A stretch of DNA of 64,000 nt from Eukaryota sp. TZLM1-RC (taxonomy: Eukaryota > Metamonada: BaSk clade). The notes under the pieces are model-generated. The model searched no databases and was not told the DNA's origin. It worked only from the letters and a program-made list of their open reading frames with translations. Numbering within the stretch: position 1 is the stretch's first letter; each line of letters begins with the position of its first letter. The position numbers and the translations under genes are program-made. The stretch spans positions 2,826,689 to 2,890,688 of the forward strand of contig JAUPSS010000007.1 in NCBI GenBank assembly GCA_040285825.1, given 5' to 3'. Shown here piece by piece: positions 34,165 to 44,917 of the stretch.

Positions 34165-36290
34165 TCTTCTTCGGTTGATGCAAATTCTGAAACCCTTGAA
34201 AAACTTCAAAAGTTACATCCTCAAGAACATTTCAAGTGCAGAGCCTGATGTTTGTCCTTTTTGGATTGAAAATCCAATTTCTGCAAGTGAATTTCTCAAA
34301 GCTATTCAAAAACTATCAAAAGAAAAAGCTGCAGGCCCATCTGGAATTTCTTTTGATCTGTTAAAAATAGCATGTTCCAGTGCTCCCGAAATTGCTGAAG
34401 ATCTTGCCCATTATTTTCATCAAATGGTTGTTTTGAAAATTAATCTTCCTTTTGATTTACTAGCTGCACGTTTGATTGCTTCAATCAAGCCAGTTGATGG
34501 AATTGAACTTGATGGAATACGCCCAATTGCCGTTGGTGAATCTTTATCTCGTTTGTTAGCATCGATTGTCTTCGATCGTGTCAAAGACAAAGCTTCCAAA
34601 CCTTCGAATCCTCATCAATTTGGAATAAAAACAATCGATGGTGCTTCTGTTGCTGCTCTTGCCTCTGATACTTTTTTAAATGCAGAGGTCAATAACTTTA
34701 TTTTTAATCTTGACTTTACAAATGCTTTTAATTCTGTGAAACGAAAAGCAATTTTTGAAGTAATTAAATCTGATTTTCCTGAGCTATCGAGTTTTTTCTA
34801 CCATTTTTATGGTCAAGAATTAGATTTAATATTTAATTCATTTGGTCTTAAATCATCTTCTGGTGTGAAGCAAGGTGATCCTTTAGGCCCATTATTGTTT
34901 TGTTTAGCTATTCACAAAACAATCAATATCATTAAGCAAAAATACCCTTCTATAAAAATAGTTGCTTATATGGATGATATATCCTTGATTGGTTCATTTA
35001 ATTTACTAATTTTGGTTGCTCAAAAAATTGCCGATTCATATGAAAATATTGGGTTTCATCTTAATGCGAGCAAATGCCTTCTTATTGGCTCTTCTTCTCA
35101 AGCTTTTGTGATAAACGATTCTATTGTCCCTTTTACTAATAAGAGTAGTGATGCTTTCAAGTTCCTTGGTTGTTGGTTAGGAAACGTGCCTCAAATTCAG
35201 AATGAATTAAAAGTTATTTTGGAAAAAATGAAAATTGAACTTGATTCAATTTCTACTTTAGATCTAGAAAAACATATTGAATTTTTCATGCTTAAAATTT
35301 GCTTTACTGGGAGAATAATCCACATTTTGAGATTTTGTGCTCCTTCCATAGCACTAAATTTTTGTCGATCCTTTAATTCATTGAGAACAGAATTTTTTGC
35401 TGATTTATTGGATGTAGAACCAGAAATGTTGAACAATTACTTATTTTCTTCAACAAATTTGGGTGGTATTGGATTAACTAAATCTTCTATTTTGTGTCAA
35501 TCAGTATTTTGGGTGAAGGCAAGAATTTCATTTATGAATTTTCTCGTAGATTTCCTGATGATTCTCATCTGTTAGTTCCCAATTGCAGTTCATCTTTGAA
35601 TAAGTTATCTTGTGAACTTGATAGATTGCCACCACAAATTTGGACCAAATGTTTTCCCCAATCAATTCAAGAAATTCCGAACCGATCTCTTTATAATTTG
35701 CAGTTTTGCTGTAAAAAGCTTCAAATTGTCAAAAAAAATTTGAAAACTTAAAATTGTGATGTTAGACTTGGTTTGGCCAAGAAAAAGAATCCCGCTTTTG
35801 CAAATATTTTACAAGATATGTGAATTCTTCTTCTGCCTTAGTAACAACAATTCCTCAAATTTATGGTACTCTTTTAACTGATTCTGCTTGGACTCTGAAT
35901 ATGAAATTTCGATCCTTTATCTGGCCTGATAATTTACCTCATAATTTAATTTGTAAATGTTCTCGAGAAATTACAATTACTCATTTGTTAAATTGTAAAC
36001 ATTTTATTACTTTTAGAAGCAAGGTTCATGATGCTGTAAGAGACCAGTTATATTGTATGTGTAAGTCTCATAGAATTTAATCCTTTTTGGAACCTCTGTT
36101 GTCAAATCTGTTTGAGATTGTTTTGGCAAAATAGATTTGTGGTTTCTATTTTTATGGGGATGTTGAAGATGGTTTCTGATGCTTTGCTTTCTCTTGGATC
36201 TCACTATAAGAGAGTTGCATTTAGTTTTTGTTTTGGGAGAGATGGATTTTTTAGATGTTGATTTGTAGGTTTTTAATAAATTTTAAATTA
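34165..36290 (+). mobile_element. non-LTR retrotransposon copy (family 1b) with an intact RT but deleted endonuclease
   Basis: The frame 34175-35575 holds a full RT palm and thumb: EKAAGPSGISFDLLK, FNLDFTNAFNSVKRK, SSSGVKQGDPLGPLLF, YMDD (34964-34978), FKFLGCWLGN, EKHIEFFMLKICFTGRI. Frameshifts and stops follow (~35505, 35750, 35819, 36078). The CKCSREITITHLLNC knuckle and AVRDQLY helix are present, but the REL core is removed by a deletion at ~36115, after which only the tail (FWQNRFVVSIF..GMLKMVSDALLSLG, frameshifted) remains. The sequence is closest to family 1 at 12790-15749. Confidence 0.87.
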
Positions 36291-36314
36291 ATAAAAAAAC
36301 AATAAAGGAAAAAA

Positions 36315-37135
36315 ACAGATTCTTCACTTTTTGTAACCATTGTACCACGAAGATTTGGATTGTGTGCCACTAATGAAACATTTGTAATAAAAATGAGATT
36401 ATATTTGAATATCCCATTAATCAATTATTATCAAAAGAAAAATGTATTTGTTCGAATTCACCTCAACTCACTTTGCGCCATGCTCTGAATTGTTCTAAAT
36501 TGATAACTTATCGTTCTTCATTACATGATGCTGTTAGAGACACTGTTTTCAATATGGTACAAATTGCAAGAATATCGTGTATCAAAGAGCCCATGCTGAA
36601 GGAAACAGTGTCCCTGAATAATTTTGGTTCTGATGATAGAGGTGATGTATACTGTAATTGGATTGATAATTCTGAAGCTATTGTTGACTTTGTCTCATGT
36701 AATGTTGCAAATGATACTTTGGTTCACAGAAGAAAACTTAATCCTGTGGCTGCTCTGGAGTTTAAAGCAAAAGAGAAACATAGAAAATAAGATAAGGATA
36801 TTGAAGAGGCTAATGCTGATAGAAATACACTGCTGGATTTTATTGCTTTCCCATCTTCGATAAATGGAAGATTATCAGATGAAGCAGAAACTTTTTTGAA
36901 TGACTTCCACATAATGGTTCAAGAAAAAACAATGAAAAGATTTGATATTCTTTTATGGCGTTCTCGGACTCAATTTGCCATTATTAATAGATTACCTCGG
37001 TTTTTCAATCGAAGAAGAGAAGCTTTAGCTAGACAGCAAGCAGATCAAGATTTTGTAGAGGAAATCTTGGTTCAATGATATTCGTCCCATTAGTTATGAC
37101 TTAATTTAATTAAGTGTGCAAGTTCAATAAATATA
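36315..37135 (+). mobile_element. family D retroelement fragment
   Basis: Covers DSSLFVTIVPRRFGLCATNE, knuckle, LITYRSSLHDAVRDTVF, DDRGDVYCNWIDNSEAIVDF and the C-terminal helix ending EEILVQ at 37075, with a few frameshifts. The 3' UTR here can fold into a perfect 7-bp hairpin (ACTTAAT-TTA-ATTAAGT). It directly follows the 3' UTR of the family 1b copy. Confidence 0.85.
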
Positions 37136-38429
37136 TCATTTAAGGTTTTTAATAAGATTTAATAAGAAATAATAATAATAAAATTATGATCAAAATCACA
37201 CAGGAATTATTCGGCTTGATCAAGTCAAAATGAACTTTTTTCACAAAATTTCATCAACTTTTGGCATTTTTTTGATTGTTTGTTACAATACCTAAAGATG
37301 AAATGTGACAAATATTGTTTGAATAAGATAGAGAAATAAATAAAATTTAGATAGCTAACATAATAGAATTACAAATTGATTTAATATTTAAATAAATAAA
37401 TGTTTTTAAAAATGTAGCTTTATTATTTGCTTGTCTTTTCAATCACAACCAGTGGATTTATAATAATAGAATTACAAATTGATTTAATATTTAAATAAAT
37501 AAATGTTTTTAAAAATGTAGCTTTATTATTTGCTTGTCTTTTCAATCACAACCAGTGGATTTATAATCAAGTATGAAATAAAAAAGTACTAGGAAAAAAA
37601 TAAATAGATAAAATGATTCACCAACAGTTGTTGTCCTCCAATGATTTTATTATGAAGAGCAACACAGTTAAAATTCAAATTTGTGGATACCCATCAGATA
37701 CGTTGTTGAAGATTTCCTGGAACAAATTGCACAATCCTATTATACGCACATGACCAGTTGAAATTTTGTTTACATTTTCGTTTTCAACATTGAAACAGTC
37801 AGTCAACATTGAAACTTTGTGTATTCAGGTAAATTAGACAATGGAAGTATCGGGTTGGAATCTTTAGAAGGATCGTCTAAAACACAATCCTTAATCAACG
37901 TCTGGTGGTTTAACTAAGGATGACGAACTTCTTGATCTTCGTGTGCCAAACAATCACAATTTTTTTGTTCATCCAATCTGCAGGTTTTTTTCTCAATAGG
38001 TTTCTATGCTGCTAGGTTTATACTGTAAACTATTCATGTATTTTATGCAAAAAACACAAACTGTTGAAGAAAATTCTTGAAAAGCTAACAGTAACTAAAA
38101 CTAACAATTTCATTTCATTTATTTTGCACTTGTAATATGTTGAACTCAAAAATTTTCTATTTATTTTTATTTATTTTAGTCACCCTTATTTTTTTGAAAC
38201 GTTTTTGGAATAGAAGTAGATGTAACAATAAATTATTTAATAATAAAGCTGCTGAATTAGACAAATCAAGTATTAGTCCACAAAACCAGTGAATATACAT
38301 TGAGAAAAGTATTATTTCCAATGAAATACACAAATTCAGCACATACATAAATAAAATAAAATAGAAAAGAATAGATAAAAGTACTAAAATCGTTTTAAAA
38401 AAATTCCAAAACAGAAAATGAGCCAATGG
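37136..38429. other. intergenic, contains a perfect 103-bp tandem duplication
   Basis: Apart from the duplication at 37361-37566 nothing is recognised. A hydrophobic open frame on the minus strand (38157-38426) lies just downstream of the ataxin-10-like gene and is probably its 3' UTR or chance. Confidence 0.6.
37361..37566. repeat. perfect tandem duplication, 2 x 103 bp
   Basis: Units 37361-37463 and 37464-37566 are identical base for base (both begin TAATAGAATTACAAATTG and end ACCAGTGGATTTATAA). Non-coding. Confidence 0.95.
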
Positions 38430-39533
38430 TTACAAATCTTCTATATCGAAACCACGTTGATCTTTTGTGAAGCTAACTCTACCATCTTCCAAGCCCAACC
38501 CTGAAAGCTTCAGGCTTTGAACCACATCCACTGGCTTCAAGTCATTAATCATCTTGCGAGCTTCTTCATGAACACAATAGCAACGAACCAGAAGAATTGC
38601 CCATTCTCTAGCTAAGGGAGACAAAAACTCTAAAGAAAGGAAAGAAAGAATCGAATGAAAAAGTTTTGGAATTGATAGCGTGAATAGCTGCAAATCATCT
38701 CGATTATGAATCAGATTAAGAAGAATTGATAATAAAAAAGCCCTGTAACTTGCCAAATATTTGAAATTTGGAACTTGAAATTTGAGGTCTACAGTGAATC
38801 CAAGTAGCTCTAAATGATTTGATAGTTCTTCTCTTTTTCCACTTAATTTGTTTATTTTCTTTAAACTTGCATCTGCTGAGAGTGTAATTAAATAGCAAAT
38901 GGTTTTTAAAATCGACTTTACATCAACAATTTCAATATTTTCAGAGTTGGCCTTACAATAATTCGAGAGAAATTCCAGACAATTCATTAAATTTAAAACA
39001 TCAATTTCATTAAAATTTGAACTATTAGCTTTAATTTTGGAACTAATTTCATTTTGAACAAAACTGCAACAAACATTCACCACAGCTGGATTAAACTCAG
39101 TCACTAATGGCAAAATACAAGAAAACTGCGGTAATTTAAAATCAACTACCTGGGCCGCCACTAGATCATTGGTGAGAAAATTAGCAATGTTGACAGAGAA
39201 TGAAGAAGTATCAAGAGATGTAAAGACCTCAGAAACGTTTGGATGGTTTATAATAAGTGCAGCATTGTCGGTAGAGGAGCGAAGAATGCAGTTAAGCGTG
39301 GCAAAAAGAGGAGGAGAGGTGCGAGATGAGGCAATGATGGCGAAAAGTGTGGAGATAATATCATTTATGTATGGTATTGAAGAGTAGAGAGTTGAACAAC
39401 AATTACAGAGGAGCTTGAGTGCATATTCAGGGTCCTCTTCATGTAAGATCTGCTCTAGAAAGGAAGGAGTGAGAAGCTGGGCAGCAATATTAGGATCTTG
39501 GCACGATGCCAGATCCATGTTCATAATTGTCAT
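38430..39533 (-). CDS. ataxin-10-like armadillo-fold protein
   Basis: 367 residues, no intron, all-helical with repeated Leu-rich helices. The C-terminal part matches the ataxin-10 domain: YRAFLLSILLNLIHNRDDLQLFTLSIPKLFHSILSFLSLEFLSPLAREWAILLVRCYCVHEEARKMINDL, where REWAI followed by a basic helix is the family hallmark. Ataxin-10 proteins act in cytokinesis and at basal bodies in other eukaryotes. The N-terminal half is divergent. Start ATG at 39533. (The matching stretch spans roughly residues 265-345.). Confidence 0.6.
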   Translation of the reverse strand: MTIMNMDLASCQDPNIAAQLLTPSFLEQILHEEDPEYALKLLCNCCSTLYSSIPYINDIISTLFAIIASSRTSPPLFATLNCILRSSTDNAALIINHPNVSEVFTSLDTSSFSVNIANFLTNDLVAAQVVDFKLPQFSCILPLVTEFNPAVVNVCCSFVQNEISSKIKANSSNFNEIDVLNLMNCLEFLSNYCKANSENIEIVDVKSILKTICYLITLSADASLKKINKLSGKREELSNHLELLGFTVDLKFQVPNFKYLASYRAFLLSILLNLIHNRDDLQLFTLSIPKLFHSILSFLSLEFLSPLAREWAILLVRCYCVHEEARKMINDLKPVDVVQSLKLSGLGLEDGRVSFTKDQRGFDIEDL

Positions 39534-39630
39534 GGCAATAGTAGTTATTAAGTGTAATAAAACCCGTACAATGGTGATGCAAAAACTATTCTAGTGAAAA
39601 CCATAAAGTGTAGTCAACTGACACAATTGT

Positions 39631-40135
39631 TGTTTCCGGTTTAACTGGTTGTTTTACTATTTTAGACGCCATGTCTATTCACCCTTGTAATTCCTCTAAC
39701 GAACATCTCATTAACTCGGATGTAAATAATCCTCTTCTTGCAGGAGAAAAATACAAACTTGCTAAATATGCGAAACCCATTTCCTGAGTTTATGAAAATT
39801 CTCATGCCCAATATAATTTATGTCCCTTTGTATTTTCTTTGCTTGGATCTTTGGGTAGGGCTGCTATGGCTTTCCTTGAGGATTTTGTTGTAGTTGTAAA
39901 GAAAAGAACCGGAAGATTTGTTAATCGTATTTACTGGCAAAACAGGATTGTATTTTCCATTTCTAAGAGAATGGTAAAACTGGTTTCTGATTCACTATCT
40001 TCTTTTGGGAAATTTTCTAAATCCTTGGCAATTAATTGTTTTGATGTAAGGGAGGCAGGTTCTGAGGATGTGGAGTTTCAATTGTGTATTTGATGTTTTC
40101 ATATTTGTTGTTGAATAAAATAAAAGTTTTTTTTT
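39631..40135 (+). mobile_element. 5'-truncated family 1 retroelement fragment
   Basis: Encodes TILDAMSIHPCNSSNEHLIN...GEKYKLAKYAKPIS, one stop at 39785, then FVFSLLGSLGRAAMAFLEDF and the end REAGSEDVEF. Very close to the C-terminus of the element at 12790-15749. Only the end of the REL core and the tail remain. Confidence 0.85.
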
Positions 40136-40370
40136 AAAAAACTGACTCAGTTTATTGTAGAAACAGCCCAAAAACTACAAAACAAACAGGAAACTACCAT
40201 ACATGAGTGGATGTCCACTCGCTTCATTGATTTGAAAAATCATTCAATTTGTTGCAACAGTTGAAGAATTCCTTTTCTTCACTTCTTTCCTGCCTTCGGA
40301 GAAATACATCATTCTACTATTTAAAATGACTGAAAATCTGTGAAACTACTGATTGGCTCTACAAAAGGTC
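40136..40370. other. intergenic, no gene seen
   Basis: Short AT-rich spacer after the family 1 fragment. Confidence 0.5.
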
Positions 40371-40589
40371 CTAAATGACAATTAAATCTAAAAATCGAGA
40401 AGTGTTTCTGTTTACAAAAGTGGGTGAGCATCCAAAGCAGTAAAGGTCGGACTGAGAGGACGTTTTGGTGTTGCGTGAAGCTACCATATCCCGCAGGGGA
40501 TTGTTTGATGTGGTGACATTCATAGCACAACCACCTGGAAGAGTCTTATCATGGGAACAGGAATCAATATTAGAACCGTTGGAAGACAT
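40371..40589 (-). CDS. possible small protein (72 residues), unrecognised
   Basis: ATG at 40589 follows a pyrimidine-rich leader (TGTGTCTTCTCCTA) like other genes here, and base composition is less AT-rich than the flanks. It reads MSSNGSNIDSCSHDKTLPGG and later SDLYCFGCSPTFVNR. No domain recognised. The opposite strand is also open, so coding is uncertain, and a 3' intron is possible. Confidence 0.3.
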   Translation of the reverse strand: MSSNGSNIDSCSHDKTLPGGCAMNVTTSNNPLRDMVASRNTKTSSQSDLYCFGCSPTFVNRNTSRFLDLIVI

Positions 40590-41093
40590 TAGGAGAAGAC
40601 ACAAAAAATACAGAATAGGGGGTCTTGTAAAATACAAAAATACAAGAAATATACTGTTTTTGTATTTTCCAGGTATGCAAATTACTGCTTTATGAATCAC
40701 AGTTTGGGTGAGTAGTTTCATTCAGCTTATGGAATGAAGATCATTAAAAAAACAAATGTAATCTACTTATTCAGTCAGTGTTAAATAGTTGAGTAGAAAA
40801 TAGATAATGACTATAGTAAGAAATCAAACAGAAAAAATGAGTTTATTGCTGGTGTGCAAAGATTAACAAGAAATCCCCTGTTTTAAATGAAGAACTTAAT
40901 ACTTGAACTTAATACAGTACGTTTGACACAAATCACGGGGTGTTGTTGAAAAAAAACAAGTTTGATAAATACAGAAGGAATGTGAAAAAAATAAAAAAAA
41001 ATAAAAAAATAGACAAGTAATGTAAAGCTAACTGAAGTGTTGGGAAAACTGATGACAAATAGCAAAACCGAAAAAGATCCAAAAATTAAGTGA

Positions 41094-41402
41094 TTACACC
41101 TGCATTGACGGGGATTCTTCTTCCTTCTCATCTACGTTAGTGGATAGAAGATCTAATGCTAGGTAGGGAGTTATCGTGGCGGATGGTGCATCTGGCTGTG
41201 GAATCTCTTGAATAGCATCATACATAGTGGAGTAAAAGCCATGGACAAGAGAATTGAATCGTTGAGCATGTTGTTCAATGTCAAGGTTGAAGTTTGGATC
41301 TACATGAGATAGAGATGCACAAAGAGACCCCGCTTCTTCCAAGATCTGGGGTAGCATGTCTTCAGCACGAGTGACTAACTCAAGGGCAGGTGTCTGTTCC
41401 AT
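41094..41402 (-). CDS. small helical protein, possibly Mediator subunit 11-like
   Basis: 102 residues, start ATG at 41402 (MEQTPALELV). Two helices are followed by an acidic C-terminus: LELVTRAEDMLPQILEEAGSLCASLSHV and EQHAQRFNSLVHGFYSTMYDAIQEI. This helix-turn-helix with A..L..L then F...Y..T+...I recalls Med11/Med22-type subunits, but the match is weak. It lies downstream of WDR12 on the same strand. Confidence 0.4.
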   Translation of the reverse strand: MEQTPALELVTRAEDMLPQILEEAGSLCASLSHVDPNFNLDIEQHAQRFNSLVHGFYSTMYDAIQEIPQPDAPSATITPYLALDLLSTNVDEKEEESPSMQV

Positions 41403-41677
41403 TTGGTGAAGGGTTGTGTGCAATAAATAAATAAAGCAATAAATCGAATTGTTGAAGAATTTCATTTTGAAAGATGATTTTCAAAAATTATTTCATGTTT
41501 TTTTATTTTGAAAGCACAATACAATGTAATTGGAGAACTCTATTGAAAATGCCATCGCAATCAGTCAATTGAATTACGCTCAAGAAAACTATGATTTGTT
41601 CAATCAATTGATTGTTCTGCTTAATTGGGTTTGCTATAAATTTAGAAATAAAAAAACAAATTAAATTAATTAAAAGA

Positions 41678-42832
41678 CTAAAAACTGAAAACGGAAACTT
41701 GACTATCTGAACCACCACAGACTAAAGAATTACTAGCACAATCCATTGAAAATAGCTTAACTTTACCTTCATCACAAACAACAAGCTTTTCAACTGGTTC
41801 TTTCAAAGAACCTCTAATATCCCAAAGTCTGACAACTCCATCATAGTAGGTGCCACCAATCAAAAAGGGGTTCAAAATACGACAAGAAGATGAAAGACCA
41901 CTTGTTTTTGGAGCGATAAAGCAGTGGGTAATTGAGTTACTTCTGAAATCAGAAAGTCGAATTGAACTGTCAAAATGACTGGTTGCCGTTATATTGAATG
42001 AAGGATCATAATCAATACCAGTGATTGGGGATGATGTCGATAAATGACTGGTAACTGTCGAGGATTGAATATCAAACACAGTCAACAATCCACTGCCCAA
42101 TCCGGCAAGTATAGAACCCTCAACCTTCCATTCTAGTCGTTTGATTTCTCTTGACTGATTGACATTGATTAGAGCTTCCACTGAAGAGTTTTCAGTATCT
42201 TCCAGTTGGAATAGAGACATGCCACCATTAACACATCCAGTAACCAACATTGATCCATCGGGGGAAATGTCCAGACTTTCAACGGAATTCAAGTGACCCC
42301 CATAAGAATTCAGGGTCAAAAATGAATCATTTTGAACTTGACATCGCTTGACCGTACCATCACGGGAAGAGGCAACTATATTAACAGTGTCCTCACCCAT
42401 AAAGCAAGCCACATCTGTAACTGAATTGGAAAACAGAGTACTGGAAGCAACGAGTATATTGTTTTCCCAGCGGTGTATGGAACCATCAGCACATCCAGAG
42501 AAGAAAGAGGTAGGAGAATCGAGTTTGAGAGCATAGACCCAGTCTGGATGTGGGAGAGATTCATTGAGTTGAGGGGAGGCTGTGGTTAGAGAGACGTGGA
42601 GGAGGAGAGAATCTTCAGAGGAGAGTTTGTTGGTGGTTATAAAAGTGGATAAATCAGTTTGGAGTAAAATATTATTACATACAAAGGTATAAAGATGAGT
42701 TGCACTGGTGAGAGAATTAATGAGATTGGTCAGATCTGAAGGGGTAGATGTTGTTGGAAGACGAAACGCATCTGTTGGTAGTTGTATAGCACTGTCAGTG
42801 GTGGTGAAACGTATTTGTATCGTGTCTGACAT
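41678..42832 (-). CDS. ribosome biogenesis protein WDR12/Ytm1
   Basis: 384 residues. The N-terminal NLE (ubiquitin-like) domain, residues 1-~85: IQIRFTTTDSAIQLPTDAFRLP and FITTNKLSSEDSLLLHVSL. It is followed by a linker with PHPDWVYALKL, then a seven-bladed WD40 propeller (~95-384; e.g. GCADGSIHRWENN, TGCVNGGMSLFQL, GTYYDGVVRLWDIRG, CGGSDSQVSVFSF). The NLE domain of Ytm1 binds the MIDAS domain of the Rea1/Mdn1 AAA ATPase during 60S maturation, and the acidic ligand residue is expected in this domain. I chose ATG 42832 because it starts the NLE strand; the frame is open 37 codons further upstream. Confidence 0.85.
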   Translation of the reverse strand: MSDTIQIRFTTTDSAIQLPTDAFRLPTTSTPSDLTNLINSLTSATHLYTFVCNNILLQTDLSTFITTNKLSSEDSLLLHVSLTTASPQLNESLPHPDWVYALKLDSPTSFFSGCADGSIHRWENNILVASSTLFSNSVTDVACFMGEDTVNIVASSRDGTVKRCQVQNDSFLTLNSYGGHLNSVESLDISPDGSMLVTGCVNGGMSLFQLEDTENSSVEALINVNQSREIKRLEWKVEGSILAGLGSGLLTVFDIQSSTVTSHLSTSSPITGIDYDPSFNITATSHFDSSIRLSDFRSNSITHCFIAPKTSGLSSSCRILNPFLIGGTYYDGVVRLWDIRGSLKEPVEKLVVCDEGKVKLFSMDCASNSLVCGGSDSQVSVFSF

Positions 42833-43000
42833 CTGCTGATAGCTTGAAGAGTACAAGTCAGAATCAGAATTTAACAGAGAATTTCTCATCAAATGGGAAT
42901 TGAATAAATGTCGCCCAACACTGTTCCAAAGGTTTGTATACACTAAACACCTTGGAAATACATTGATGAAAACAGTTACTGAGGGTAAGATGTCTCTAGA

Positions 43001-43440
43001 CTAGTTGGTCGGACGTCGCGGGCAATCGAACTTGGCGTTATTTACCCTTCCGTCATCATGATAGATCTTTCTATGAAAGAGCTTACAGCAATTCACTTTT
43101 GCTGAGGTCATAAACTCGTCCCCGACTTTGAGGCTTTCAAAGTGTTTTTTGATTTGTTTGAGAAATCTCTTTGTGGGGGATTTCACAGCTTGACGAGAAG
43201 GACCACCACCGCTATTCCCGAACCAAACTATAGTGTTTCTTCCTTCAGACAAGCGTTTAATTTTATTAATAAAACTAGTTGGTCTCTTTTGTCTTCGTAT
43301 GAAAAATCAAACTTATTTCTTCTAAGATTTTGGCTTGCACCACGCTGCAGGTTGTCACACATAATTGAAGAATTGTGAAGTCAAAATTTGCAGAGACACG
43401 TCTCGACTCAAATCCCGCTTTAGTCGGTCGACCATACGTT
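43001..43440 (-). pseudogene. remnant of a Fanzor/TnpB-like RuvC nuclease
   Basis: The minus strand reads ...NKFDFSYEDKRPTSFINK..RLSEGRNTIVWFGNSGGGPS..KSPTKRFLKQIKKHFESLKV then GDEFMTSAKVNCC and a stop at 43001. The series +V-x-FGn-(x)n-P-x-KR-(x)n-L-K/V-DEFxTSxxC is the RuvC-II and zinc-finger entry of eukaryotic TnpB homologues (Fanzor). Here the second Cys pair is scrambled (CPRRPTN) and the RuvC-III NRDxNA part is absent. A frameshift near 43360 joins it to an upstream basic segment (RLKRDLSRDVSLQILTSQFF). It is clearly broken; no RuvC-I was found. Alternative: another transposase with a zinc ribbon. Confidence 0.5.
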
Positions 43441-43519
43441 TTTTTGCCTTCTGGGTGAACATGAACCGCAAAAAATCACTATTTGAAAAAAATGGTATAG
43501 TTGATAAATTTAGAATTAT

Positions 43520-43990
43520 TAAAAAACAGATAAGGCTTGTTCCTATTAGTATTTGTAGATTTTTTTATCGGATATACAAGTTTAGTCCCTCTAAAAGAAC
43601 TTAATGCTTTAAAATGCGCAGATGCTTTAATTTGGAATTTTTGCGCAATTTTTGGCACACCTGTGTTAATTCATAGTAATAATGGTCCTGAGTTCGCCAA
43701 TGAGACTTTCAAAATAGTGTGTAATAATTTAGCGACTGAGACAAGTAACCCAATACTCCACTACTCTGAAAGTAATGGAGTTGCGGAACGTAAACGCCAG
43801 AATGTTTTTCAATGATTAATAGACTTTAATGATGACAGAAATTGGGCAACATATGTAGCTATATCCTGAATATTGCTAAATTCTACTTAAAGCAGAAAAA
43901 CTGGTTTTAACCCATACGAACTTATGTTTAGATTTTCGATTAGTCTAATAACAGACCCTGCTGATATATTAGGAAATATATCCAAATTTG
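43520..43990 (+). pseudogene. remnant of an LTR-type DDE integrase
   Basis: The plus strand encodes FVDFFIGYTSLVPLKELNA, LIWNFCAIFGTPVLIHSN, NGPEFANETFKIVCNN and SNGVAERKR, then past a stop the W...LLNST..KTGFNPYELMF end typical of retroviral-type integrase cores (rve) of LTR retrotransposons. The second catalytic Asp (SDNGPEF) is Asn here. Stops at ~43815 and ~43867 break it. No LTRs, gag or RT could be found nearby. Confidence 0.7.
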
Positions 43991-44029
43991 ATTGGTTGTA
44001 ATTGACACACAGTTTTATAATATTTATTA

Positions 44030-44205
44030 AACTTCCACACTTAACAAACTTTTTTTTAATTTTAATTTATTTTCAAAACCACAGTCCAAAAGTCAATATC
44101 TTCAAAAGAAGCTTCCACACCATCAAACCTTACAGCGGCAATGTCTTCGTAATGTGCGCTGACAGACATTAAAGCTTTCGAAATCATTTTAGGAATAAAA
44201 AACTA
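44030..44205 (-). mobile_element. family 5 retroelement 3' scrap
   Basis: The minus strand reads IPKMISKALMSVSAHYEDIAA and VRFDGVEASFEDIDF, then a TAG-type end and 3' UTR, the same as the end of the copy at 20396-21330. Confidence 0.8.
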
Positions 44206-44213
44206 AACAAACT

Positions 44214-44263
44214 AAACTCATAACTAATGGGACTAAATTCATTGAACCAAGATTCCCTACAAA
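44214..44263 (-). mobile_element. family D 3' scrap
   Basis: AACTCATAACTAATGGGAC and TTGAACCAAGATT on the plus strand are the reverse complement of the family D stop region and 3' UTR. It abuts the family 5 scrap. Confidence 0.7.
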
Positions 44264-44917
44264 CAGCTGTATTCGTAAAATTGAATTTGGCTAAAGATAA
44301 ATGTAAGTTGAAAATAGAACAACATTGAATTGAGTTTTCTGTCAATGTTGAGTTTTTAAATATTTTATATATTCATTATTTTTATTTAATTATTCTTGAT
44401 TTTCTGTTGTTCTGTCAATGAGGACAATGTAGCTGGAGTGACGTGACAATTGAGGATCGAGTGAATACATTGAATGGCCAAAAGAAACTTCATTTTCAAA
44501 TATGGGTGTTTCTGTCTTCCCTTTTTAAAATACTTTTTAACAATAACAAGAAAAAAGAACTTTTTCATTTTAACAATCAACGTCAAATAGTGAACTTGTA
44601 ACATTTTTAAGTCATCGCCTAAGGTGTTTTTATTATTCTACCCCCTCACACAACCATATACGACATTCCCTGGCAGCAAAGGAGCTTATTCCATTTTGTA
44701 AAGTCCTGTCACTCAAATTATAATAATCACAAACCTCTTCAAAAAGTTGGACAAAAAATGTATTGTAACAAGGACAAACTTATTGGACAGCTTTATCGAT
44801 TCATTAGGAAAAGGTTAAGAACACATCAAAAAGAATCAAACACAAAGCCAAACAACAGATTTCCAAAACCAAGAAAGTATTTACATCACTGAGCAAATTA
44901 CTGCTAAAAGTACCAGA
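44264..44917. other. intergenic, no gene seen
   Basis: 3' flank of Sec20; no convincing frame or RNA gene. Confidence 0.5.

Noticed and set aside
36268-37155. GGTTTTTAATAA repeat as a target-site duplication of the D copy
   Set aside because: The left repeat is not adjacent to the D boundary; both are probably ends of family 1b 3' UTRs.
40465-40695. 76-codon plus-strand frame
   Set aside because: No homology; the opposite strand has a better leader and start.
43365-43604. Plus-strand 79-codon ORF as a gene
   Set aside because: It overlaps the Fanzor-like remnant antisense and runs out of frame into the integrase remnant.
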